A stretch of DNA of 7,743 nucleotides from Immundisolibacter sp. (GTDB taxonomy: Bacteria; Pseudomonadota; Gammaproteobacteria; Immundisolibacterales; Immundisolibacteraceae): NCBI RefSeq assembly GCF_041601295.1, contig NZ_JBFIII010000114.1:1-7743 (forward strand), given 5' to 3'. Below, in pieces: positions 1 through 7,743 of the stretch. Every line of letters begins with the position of its first letter. Position 1 is the stretch's first letter. The notes below the pieces were generated by a model that saw nothing but the letters and a program-made list of their open reading frames with translations, searched no databases and was not told the origin of the DNA. A program made the position numbers and the translations under genes.

Positions 1-3000
1 AAGCGCGTCGATTACTCGGGTCGCTCGGTGATCGTGGTCGGCCCCCAGCTGAAGCTGCACCAATGCGGGCTGCCCAAGAAGATGGCGCTTGAACTGTTCA
101 AGCCGTTCGTGTTCGGCAAGCTCGAACGGCGCGGCCTGGCCACCACCATCAAGGCGGCCAAGAAGCTGGTCGAGAAGGGTGGCCCGGAAGTCTGGGACGT
201 GCTCGAGGAGGTTATCCGCGAGCATCCGGTGCTGCTGAATCGCGCCCCGACCCTGCACCGCCTGGGCATCCAGGCGTTCGAACCGGTACTGGTAGAGGGC
301 AAGGCCATCCAGCTGCATCCGCTGGTGTGCACGGCGTTCAACGCCGACTTCGACGGTGACCAGATGGCGGTGCATGTGCCGCTGTCGCTGGAAGCCCAGC
401 TCGAAGCCCGCGCGCTGATGATGTCGACCAACAACATCCTGTCGCCCGCGAACGGCGATCCGGTGATCGTGCCAACCCAGGACGTCGTGCTTGGTCTGTA
501 TTACATGTCGCGCGATCGGATCAATGCGCGCGGTGAAGGTCGGGCCTACGCCGATGCGGCCGAAGCCAAGCGGGCCTACGACGCAGGCACCGTCGATCTG
601 CAAGCGCGTGTCAAGGTGCGTATCACCGACAGCCAGTTCGATGACCAGGGCGAGATCGAGACTCGTACTCGTCTGCTGGACACCACCATAGGTCGGGCCA
701 TCCTGTCGCAAGTGCTGCCCGCCGGGATGCCGTTCGAGTTGATCAACCGGGCGCTTGACAAGAAAGTCATCTCACGCCTGATCAATGACTGCTACCGCAA
801 GGTCGGCCTGAAGGCGACCGTGGTCTTTGCAGACCAGCTCATGTATACCGGTTACCACTACGCAAGCCGTTCGGGCGCGTCCATTTGCGTGGACGACATG
901 GTCACCCCGGACGAGAAGGCCGGCATCATTGCCCGCGCCGAAGGGGAAGTGAAAGAAATCGCCCAGCAGTACGCGTCCGGTCTGGTGACGGACGGCGAGC
1001 GCTACAACAAAGTGGTCGATATCTGGTCGCATGCCAACGACCAGGTGGCCGCGGCCATGATGCAGAAGCTCGGTCACGAGACCGTGATCGATCGGGACGG
1101 CAACTCCGTCACCCAGCCGTCATTCAATTCCATCTACATCATGGCGGACTCCGGGGCGCGGGGCAGCGCGGCGCAGATTCGCCAGCTGGCCGGCATGCGC
1201 GGCCTGATGGCCAAGCCCGATGGCTCGATCATCGAAACGCCGATCACGGCCAACTTCCGTGAAGGCCTTAACGTTATTCAGTACTTCATCTCCACCCATG
1301 GTGCCCGTAAGGGCCTGGCTGATACGGCGCTCAAGACCGCCAACTCCGGCTACCTCACCCGCCGCCTGGTGGACGTGGCCCAGGATCTGGTCATCACCGA
1401 AGACGACTGTGGCACCGAGGACGGCATGCAGCTGGGTGCTGTGATTTCCGGTGGCGATGTCATCGAACCGCTTCGCGATCGCATCCTGGGTCGCACCGTG
1501 GCGCAGGACGTCCTGCTGCCGGGCCTCGACGATGTGCTGGTCGAGGCCGGCACTCTGCTTACGGAGGAGGTAGTTGCCCGGGTTGAGGCGGCCGGCGTGG
1601 ACGCCGTGAAAGTGCGTTCAGTCATTACCTGCCAGACGCGCTTTGGCGTATGTGCCAAGTGTTACGGGCGTGACCTGGCGCGTGGACATCAGGTCAACAT
1701 CGGTGAGGCCGTAGGCGTCATCGCGGCCCAATCGATCGGTGAGCCCGGAACCCAGCTGACCATGCGTACCTTCCACATCGGTGGTGCGGTTTCGCGCGCG
1801 GTGGCGCTTAACAGTGTCCAGGTTCGCACGCGCGGCACCATTCGTCTGGACAACGTAAAAGTGGTGTTCCAGACCAGTGGCAACCGCGTGTCGGTATCGC
1901 GTTCGGGCGAACTGGTGGTTATCGACGAGCATGGTCGTGAGCGTGAGCGCCACAAGCTGCCTTATGGCGCCGTGGTGACGGCCGGGGAGGAGCAGATCGT
2001 TGAAACCGGCCAGGTGGTCGCCACCTGGGATCCGCATACCCACCCCATCGTTACCGAAGTGCAGGGGCGGGTCCAGTTGGTGGACGTGGTGGAAGGTGTT
2101 ACCACGGTCAGCGAAGTTGATGAGGCCACGGGTCTGTCCAACATCGTCGTGACCGACACCAAGCAGCGGGGTATGGCGGGTCGTGATCTGCGGCCGATGA
2201 TCAAGCTGGTGGACGATGCCGGTGAGGACAAGATGCTGCCAGGCACCGACATTCCGGCCCGTTATTTCCTGCCAGCTGGCGCCATCATCACGTTGGGCGA
2301 TCGGGCCGAGGTCGGAGTAGGCGAAGTGCTGGCGCGTATTCCGCAGGAAACGTCCAAGACGCGCGATATCACCGGCGGTCTGCCGCGGGTGGCGGATTTG
2401 TTCGAGGCACGCCGGCCCAAGGATCCGGCGATCATGGCCGAGCAAACCGGCATCGTGTCGTTCGGCAAGGAAACCAAGGGCAAGCAGCGGCTGGTCATTA
2501 CCGATGACCAAGCGGTGCAGCACGAGTATCTGACCCCCAAGTACCACCACATCACGGTGTTCGAAGGCGAACACGTCAGCCGCGGTGAAATCATTGCCGA
2601 TGGCTCGCCTGTGCCGCACGACATCCTGCGCCTGTTGGGGGTGGAGGAGTTGACCCGTTTCGTCGTCAATGAGGTGCAGGAGGTCTACCGCTTGCAGGGC
2701 GTCAGGATCAACGACAAGCACATTGAGGTGATCGTGCGCCAGATGCTGCGCCGGGTCGAGATCAGTGATCCGGGCGACTCCAAGTTCCTCAAGGGCGAAC
2801 AGGCCGAGCGTTGTGCGGTGTGGGTGGCCAATGATGATTTGGTTGGCAAGGGCAAACAGGCGGCCCAGTATGAGTCCGTGCTGCTTGGAATTACCAAGGC
2901 CTCGCTGGCTACCGAGTCGTTCATCTCGGCTGCGTCATTCCAGGAGACCACACGTGTGCTGACCGAAGCCGCGGTCAGTGGCAAGCGTGACGAACTGCGG

Positions 3001-3204
3001 GGCTTGAAGGAGAACGTGATTGTGGGTCGCCTGATTCCGGCCGGGACCGGCTTTGCTTATCACCAGGAACGTCGCCGCCGGGGTCACACCGACCTTGAGC
3101 AGTTCGCCGAGCTTTGGAACGAGCCGGCCGCACAGGCCGACGCAGGCACTGCGGAAGGCGCGGCCGAAGACCAAACCACGACCCAGCAGGCGGCGGCGCC
3201 CTGA
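1..3204 (+). CDS. rpoC: DNA-directed RNA polymerase subunit beta' (3' portion, 5' end outside window)
   Basis: This is the largest subunit of core RNA polymerase and carries the catalytic Mg2+ site. The frame is open from base 1 and gives 1067 residues; the first lysine matches E. coli K345, so about 344 N-terminal residues lie outside. Visible elements in E. coli numbering: switch-region R346 and R352; NADFDGDQ with the Mg-binding D460, D462 and D464 (340-363); secondary-channel rim (about 913-1077); bridge helix (about 1273-1380); zinc-ribbon C814, C888, C895 and C898 (1408, 1630, 1651, 1660); trigger loop with M932, R933 and H936 (1762-1776); an insertion after the trigger-loop start typical of Gammaproteobacteria; the conserved ITGGLPRVADLFEARRP; and the C-terminal LTEAAVSGKRDELRGLKENV. 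The end is a variable Ala/Gln/Thr/Glu-rich tail. The estimated full length, about 1411 residues, is close to the 1407 of E. coli. No frameshift is seen. Confidence 0.99.
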   Translation, partial: KRVDYSGRSVIVVGPQLKLHQCGLPKKMALELFKPFVFGKLERRGLATTIKAAKKLVEKGGPEVWDVLEEVIREHPVLLNRAPTLHRLGIQAFEPVLVEGKAIQLHPLVCTAFNADFDGDQMAVHVPLSLEAQLEARALMMSTNNILSPANGDPVIVPTQDVVLGLYYMSRDRINARGEGRAYADAAEAKRAYDAGTVDLQARVKVRITDSQFDDQGEIETRTRLLDTTIGRAILSQVLPAGMPFELINRALDKKVISRLINDCYRKVGLKATVVFADQLMYTGYHYASRSGASICVDDMVTPDEKAGIIARAEGEVKEIAQQYASGLVTDGERYNKVVDIWSHANDQVAAAMMQKLGHETVIDRDGNSVTQPSFNSIYIMADSGARGSAAQIRQLAGMRGLMAKPDGSIIETPITANFREGLNVIQYFISTHGARKGLADTALKTANSGYLTRRLVDVAQDLVITEDDCGTEDGMQLGAVISGGDVIEPLRDRILGRTVAQDVLLPGLDDVLVEAGTLLTEEVVARVEAAGVDAVKVRSVITCQTRFGVCAKCYGRDLARGHQVNIGEAVGVIAAQSIGEPGTQLTMRTFHIGGAVSRAVALNSVQVRTRGTIRLDNVKVVFQTSGNRVSVSRSGELVVIDEHGRERERHKLPYGAVVTAGEEQIVETGQVVATWDPHTHPIVTEVQGRVQLVDVVEGVTTVSEVDEATGLSNIVVTDTKQRGMAGRDLRPMIKLVDDAGEDKMLPGTDIPARYFLPAGAIITLGDRAEVGVGEVLARIPQETSKTRDITGGLPRVADLFEARRPKDPAIMAEQTGIVSFGKETKGKQRLVITDDQAVQHEYLTPKYHHITVFEGEHVSRGEIIADGSPVPHDILRLLGVEELTRFVVNEVQEVYRLQGVRINDKHIEVIVRQMLRRVEISDPGDSKFLKGEQAERCAVWVANDDLVGKGKQAAQYESVLLGITKASLATESFISAASFQETTRVLTEAAVSGKRDELRGLKENVIVGRLIPAGTGFAYHQERRRRGHTDLEQFAELWNEPAAQADAGTAEGAAEDQTTTQQAAAP

Positions 3205-3209
3205 ACGTT

Positions 3210-3243
3210 GCCCGCGCAGCTTTTGCATGTCGGCTTCGCGGGC
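3210..3243 (+). terminator. Weak hairpin just after rpoC, possible terminator or 3'-end structure
   Basis: GCCCGCG (3210-3216) is a perfect inverted match to CGCGGGC (3237-3243). An inner AGC/GCT pairing (3218-3220 with 3233-3235) follows one mismatch and leaves a 12-base loop. The nearest T-run (five T at 3257-3261) is 13 bases beyond the stem, too far for a standard intrinsic terminator. It may protect the rpoC mRNA 3' end instead. The position, six bases after the stop codon, is the main argument for a role. Confidence 0.3.
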
Positions 3244-3266
3244 TGTGACTAGCGAATTTTTACCCA

Positions 3267-3357
3267 CTGCAGCGGATCAGGCGGACAGGCCGCTGTAGGC
3301 TGGGTTTGGTGGTTTCGGTATGCGGTGCAATGCAGCCGGGTACTGACTTACAGCGGC
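3267..3357 (+). repeat. Three-part inverted repeat with mutually exclusive pairings
   Basis: The segment GCCGCTGTA (3289-3297) is a perfect 9-base inverted match to TACAGCGGC (3349-3357). Bases 3290-3298 also pair with CTGCAGCGG (3267-3275) over 9 bp with one G-T wobble and a 14-base loop. The middle arm can therefore pair with only one partner at a time in RNA. It lies between rpoC and the rpsL promoter, so only rpoC read-through RNA would contain it. Function is unknown and chance is possible. Confidence 0.35.
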
Positions 3358-3364
3358 ATTTGGG

Positions 3365-3393
3365 TTGACAGTCTAAGGGCCGATCCCTAGAAT
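3365..3393 (+). promoter_or_regulatory. Sigma70-type promoter for rpsL-rpsG-fusA-tuf
   Basis: TTGACA at 3365-3370 matches the -35 consensus exactly. It is followed by a 17-base spacer and TAGAAT at 3388-3393, one mismatch from the -10 consensus. The sequence after the -10 (CCCGCTCCCC from 3394) is a GC-rich discriminator, a feature of ribosomal promoters repressed by ppGpp and DksA. The start point would fall near 3400, about 60 bases before rpsL, and no purine lies at the usual distance. The spacer and -10 also contain a small imperfect dyad, CTAAGGG (3373-3379) with CCCTAG (3385-3390). Promoter strength and stringent control are inferred. Confidence 0.82.
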
Positions 3394-3404
3394 CCCGCTC
3401 CCCT

Positions 3405-3434
3405 GACAGGTCGGGGCCTTTGCCCCGGCCTGTC
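3405..3434 (+). promoter_or_regulatory. 13-bp stem-loop at the start of the rpsL leader (leader hairpin, attenuator or terminator)
   Basis: Bases 3405-3417 pair with 3422-3434 over 13 bp, with a single G-T wobble (3411 with 3428) and a four-base CTTT loop. The core is CGGGGC/GCCCCG. It is followed by TATTTATTT, an interrupted T-rich stretch. It is the strongest hairpin I found in the window and begins about five bases after the predicted transcript start. It could stop read-through from rpoC, attenuate the str operon, or be a 5'-end stabiliser that keeps the transcript end base-paired. The sequence alone does not decide between these. Confidence 0.6.
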
Positions 3435-3459
3435 TATTTATTTGTGACCAGGAAATTCC

Positions 3460-3834
3460 ATGGCGACGATCAATCAGCTCGTCCGCAAGCCGCGGGTACA
3501 ACCGCGCAAGAAGTCCGCGGTGCCCGCCCTTGAGGCCTGTCCGCAGAAGCGTGGCGTGTGTACGCGTGTCTACACCACCACGCCCAAGAAGCCGAACTCG
3601 GCGCTGCGCAAGGTCGCGCGCGTGCGACTGACCAACGGTTTTGAGGTCACCACCTACATCGGTGGCGAGGGGCACAACCTGCAGGAGCATTCGGTGGTCC
3701 TGATACGCGGCGGCCGCGTCAAGGATCTGCCCGGTGTGCGGTATCACACGGTGCGCGGCACGCTGGATACCACTGGCGTCAAAGACCGTCGCCAGGGGCG
3801 TTCCAAGTACGGCGCCAAGCGTCCCAAGTCCTAA
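3460..3834 (+). CDS. rpsL: 30S ribosomal protein S12
   Basis: S12 sits at the decoding centre of the small subunit and influences tRNA selection accuracy. The 124-residue length equals that of E. coli S12. The conserved core is nearly identical: CPQKRGVCTRVYTTTPKKPNSALRK (residues 27-51) and GGEGHNLQEHSVVLIRGGRVKDLPGVRYHTVRG (68-100). K43 (3586-3588) and K88 (3721-3723), the classical streptomycin-resistance positions (K42 and K87 in mature numbering), are wild type. D89, the aspartate methylthiolated by RimO in E. coli, is present. Residues 12-20 are a divergent basic stretch and the end is KYGAKRPKS. The ATG is supported by AGGA at 3450-3453, six bases upstream, and by an in-frame TGA at 3445-3447. 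It is the first gene of the str operon. Confidence 0.99.
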   Translation: MATINQLVRKPRVQPRKKSAVPALEACPQKRGVCTRVYTTTPKKPNSALRKVARVRLTNGFEVTTYIGGEGHNLQEHSVVLIRGGRVKDLPGVRYHTVRGTLDTTGVKDRRQGRSKYGAKRPKS

Positions 3835-3841
3835 TTGATTC

Positions 3842-3879
3842 GAGGGGCTCCCGCCGTTGGTGGCGCGGGGCATCTTCTC
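3842..3879 (+). promoter_or_regulatory. Structured rpsL-rpsG spacer, candidate S7 autoregulatory site
   Basis: A two-part stem can be drawn. GAGGGG (3842-3847) pairs with CTTCTC (3874-3879) with two wobbles. A CAU bulge (3871-3873) follows, then CTCCCGCC (3848-3855) pairs with 3862-3870 around one bulged C (3866) and a GTTGGT loop. In E. coli, S7 binds the rpsL-rpsG intercistronic RNA and represses its own translation. The position matches, but I have not shown that this fold resembles the E. coli site or the S7 site in 16S rRNA. Confidence 0.4.
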
Positions 3880-3905
3880 CTACCGTTATATAGAGACCTG
3901 CCCGC

Positions 3906-4376
3906 ATGTCGAGAAGAAGAGTTGCAGCCAAGCGCGACATCCTTCCGGACCCCAAGTTCGGTGACAAGGTGCTGGCCAAGTTGATCAACGTGATCATGCA
4001 TGACGGCAAAAAGTCGGTGGCTGAGTCTATCGTCTACGGTGCCCTTGAGCGGCTGGGCGACAAGGCCGGTGGCGATCCGGTGGGCAAGATGCGTCAGGCA
4101 CTGGTCAATATCGGCCCCTTGGTGGAAGTGAAGTCCCGTCGCGTCGGTGGCGCCAATTACCAGGTGCCAACTGAAGTGCGTCCGGCGCGTCAGCAGGCCC
4201 TGGCCATGCGTTGGCTGATGGACGCGGCCCGCAAGCGCGGTGAAAAATCGATGGCCCTGCGTCTGGCAGGCGAGATCGGCGATGCCGCCGAGAACCGTGG
4301 CGCCGCAGTCAAGAAGCGTGAAGATACCCACCGTATGGCGGAAGCCAACAAGGCCTTTTCCCACTATCGCTGGTGA
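3906..4376 (+). CDS. rpsG: 30S ribosomal protein S7
   Basis: S7 is a primary 16S rRNA-binding protein that starts assembly of the 30S head and lines the mRNA exit and E-site region. The product has 156 residues, the usual bacterial length. Diagnostic stretches are RRRVAAKRDILPDPKFGD (residues 3-20), HDGKKS (32-37), VEVKSRRVGGANYQVPTEVRP, ALAMRWLMDAARKRG, KSMALRLAGEIGDAAEN and the C-terminal REDTHRMAEANKAFSHYRW. The long extension found in E. coli K-12 S7 is absent. The ATG is the only reasonable start, because an in-frame TAG lies at 3891-3893, 15 bases upstream. The ribosome binding site is weak (GAGA at 3893-3896, nine bases from ATG), which fits translation that depends on coupling to rpsL and on S7 feedback. 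The gene lies 71 bp after rpsL. Confidence 0.99.
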   Translation: MSRRRVAAKRDILPDPKFGDKVLAKLINVIMHDGKKSVAESIVYGALERLGDKAGGDPVGKMRQALVNIGPLVEVKSRRVGGANYQVPTEVRPARQQALAMRWLMDAARKRGEKSMALRLAGEIGDAAENRGAAVKKREDTHRMAEANKAFSHYRW

Positions 4377-4396
4377 CCGCGGCTGAGCCCCGGTTA
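4374..4396 (+). repeat. Hairpin overlapping the rpsG stop codon
   Basis: Bases 4374-4379 (TGACCG) pair with 4391-4396 (CGGTTA) including one G-T wobble. After a C-C mismatch (4380, 4390), GGC (4381-4383) pairs with GCC (4387-4389) around a TGA loop. The stem begins exactly at the rpsG TGA stop and ends 29 bases before the fusA start. No T-run follows, so it is not an intrinsic terminator. It could affect ribosome passage to fusA or mRNA processing; that is speculative. Confidence 0.35.
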
Positions 4397-4413
4397 ATGG
4401 CCTGAATCCGACA

Positions 4414-4425
4414 GAGTAGACAGTC

Positions 4426-4428
<3 letters not shown>
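4414..4428 (+). promoter_or_regulatory. Weak ribosome binding site and GTG start of fusA
   Basis: GAG at 4414-4416 is the only Shine-Dalgarno-like core, nine bases before GTG at 4426-4428. An in-frame TAG at 4417-4419 rules out any earlier start. The next in-frame ATG is codon 15, already inside the conserved RNIGIMAHIDAGK region. GTG is therefore the start. Confidence 0.85.
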
Positions 4429-6510
<2,082 letters not shown>

Positions 6511-6552
6511 GCGTCCGTCGGACCAGTCAGTAAAACGAAGGGTGATTTAGTC

Positions 6553-7743
6553 ATGTCGAAGGCCAAATTTGAGCGTACCAAGCCGCACGTGAACGTGGGG
6601 ACGATAGGTCACGTGGATCATGGGAAGACGACGCTGACGGCGGCGTTGACCAAGATTGGTGCGGAGCGTTTCGGGGGCGAGTTCAAGGCCTACGACCAGA
6701 TTGACAACGCCCCGGAAGAGCGCGCCCGTGGCATCACCATTGCGACGGCGCACGTTGAGTACGAGTCGCCGAACCGCCACTACGCGCACGTCGATTGCCC
6801 CGGTCACGCCGATTACGTGAAGAACATGATCACCGGCGCCGCGCAGATGGACGGCGCGATTCTGGTGGTGTCGGCGGCCGACGGCCCGATGCCGCAGACC
6901 CGCGAGCACATCCTGCTGGCGCGTCAGGTGGGCGTGCCGTACATCGTCGTGTTCCTGAACAAGGCGGACATGGTCGACGACCCGGAACTGCTTGAACTGG
7001 TCGAGATGGAAGTGCGCGAGTTGCTGACCCAGTACGGCTTCCCGGGCGACGACACACCGATCATTACCGGCAGTGCCCTGAAGGCGCTGGAGGGCGATCA
7101 GAGCGACATTGGCGTACCGGCGATCCTGAAACTGGTCGAGGCCGTTGACACCTACATCCCGCAGCCGGAGCGTGCCATTGATGGTGCCTACCTGATGCCG
7201 GTCGAGGACGTGTTCTCGATCTCCGGTCGGGGCACGGTGGTGACCGGGCGCATTGAGCGGGGCATTGTCAAGGTCGGCGACGAGATTGAAATCGTCGGCA
7301 TGAAGGCGACCCTGAAGACCACCTGCACCGGCGTTGAGATGTTCCGCAAGCTGCTGGACCAGGGACAGGCGGGCGACAACGTGGGCGTGCTGCTGCGGGG
7401 CACCAAGCGGGACGAGGTAGAGCGAGGCCAGGTGCTGTGCAAGCCCGGCTCGATCACCCCGCATACCAAATTCGAGGCTGAGGTGTACGTGCTGTCCAAG
7501 GAAGAGGGCGGGCGACACACCCCGTTCTTCAAGGGCTACCGGCCACAGTTTTACTTCCGTACCACGGATGTGACCGGCAGCTGCGAGTTGCCGGCGGGCA
7601 CCGAGATGGTGATGCCGGGGGACAATGTGAACCTGCAGGTGTCGCTGATCACGCCGATTGCGATGGATGACGGCCTGCGGTTTGCGATCCGCGAAGGTGG
7701 CCGTACCGTGGGCGCCGGTGTCGTCGTCAAGGTGATTGAGTAA
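6553..7743 (+). CDS. tuf: Elongation factor Tu (str-operon copy)
   Basis: EF-Tu carries aminoacyl-tRNA to the ribosomal A site as a GTP complex. The product has 396 residues against 394 in E. coli. Motifs are G1 GHVDHGKT (19-26), switch I RGITIATAH with T62 (59-67), G3 DCPGH with catalytic H85 (81-85), G4 NKAD (136-139) and G5 GSALK (173-177). The beta-barrel domains follow, with SISGRGTVVTGRIERG and RHTPFFKGYRPQFYFRTTDVTG. Q125 and A378, equivalent to known elfamycin (kirromycin)-resistance positions, are wild type. The ATG follows AAGGGTGA (6538-6545) by seven bases, the best Shine-Dalgarno apart from that of rpsL. It is last in the operon within this window; its TAA is the final three bases. 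By position it corresponds to tufA. A second tuf copy elsewhere is common in Gammaproteobacteria but cannot be seen here. Confidence 0.99.
   Translation: MSKAKFERTKPHVNVGTIGHVDHGKTTLTAALTKIGAERFGGEFKAYDQIDNAPEERARGITIATAHVEYESPNRHYAHVDCPGHADYVKNMITGAAQMDGAILVVSAADGPMPQTREHILLARQVGVPYIVVFLNKADMVDDPELLELVEMEVRELLTQYGFPGDDTPIITGSALKALEGDQSDIGVPAILKLVEAVDTYIPQPERAIDGAYLMPVEDVFSISGRGTVVTGRIERGIVKVGDEIEIVGMKATLKTTCTGVEMFRKLLDQGQAGDNVGVLLRGTKRDEVERGQVLCKPGSITPHTKFEAEVYVLSKEEGGRHTPFFKGYRPQFYFRTTDVTGSCELPAGTEMVMPGDNVNLQVSLITPIAMDDGLRFAIREGGRTVGAGVVVKVIE

Noticed and set aside
1618..2721. 367-codon open frame on the minus strand inside rpoC
   Set aside because: It lies wholly antisense to the universally conserved rpoC. 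Its translation is rich in His, Arg and Gln and shows no domain. Long antisense frames are common opposite GC-rich genes with strong third-position bias.
3586..3723. Possible streptomycin-resistance allele of rpsL
   Set aside because: Both K43 and K88 are lysine and the neighbouring PKKPNS and KDLPGV motifs are wild type, so nothing suggests resistance at these sites.
6513..6523. GTCC/GGAC mini-hairpin between fusA and tuf
   Set aside because: Four base pairs around a three-base loop with no T-run is expected by chance. The spacer otherwise holds only the tuf ribosome binding site.
6547..7518. 323-codon open frame on the minus strand inside tuf
   Set aside because: This is a shadow frame opposite tuf, a well-known source of false gene calls. 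The translation has no recognised domain.

Overview
This window is a bacterial housekeeping locus. It holds the 3' end of rpoC (RNA polymerase beta' subunit) followed by a complete str operon: rpsL (S12), rpsG (S7), fusA (EF-G) and tuf (EF-Tu). All five genes lie on the + strand. The proteins are very close to those of Gammaproteobacteria, and the RpoC fragment keeps E. coli residue numbering without a gap from K345 at base 1 at least to the trigger loop. DNA is GC-rich by eye. The EF-Tu sequence also recalls Xanthomonadales or Chromatiales, but no genus can be named from five universal proteins.

Layout: rpoC runs from the left edge to 3204. It includes the active-site aspartates, bridge helix, zinc ribbon, trigger loop, the gammaproteobacterial trigger-loop insertion and a low-complexity C-terminal tail. 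A 255-bp spacer (3205-3459) holds several inverted repeats, a near-consensus sigma70 promoter with a GC-rich discriminator, and a 13-bp stem-loop within a few bases of the predicted transcript start. Then come rpsL (3460-3834), a 71-bp structured spacer where S7 autoregulation would be expected, rpsG (3906-4376), a 49-bp spacer with a hairpin overlapping the rpsG stop codon, fusA with a GTG start (4426-6510), a 42-bp spacer, and tuf (6553-7743), whose stop codon is the last three bases.

The genes supply transcription and translation together. RpoC forms the RNA polymerase catalytic core with RpoB. S12 and S7 are 30S proteins of the decoding centre and the head. EF-Tu delivers aminoacyl-tRNA and EF-G drives translocation. 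The same-strand order and short spacers support one rpsL-rpsG-fusA-tuf transcript from the promoter at 3365-3393. Expected controls are ppGpp/DksA at that promoter and S7 feedback in the rpsL-rpsG spacer.

I found no mobile element, CRISPR array, tRNA, rRNA, defence gene or unknown protein. Nothing here looks like a new system. The points worth a second look are in the non-coding spacers and in codon usage.
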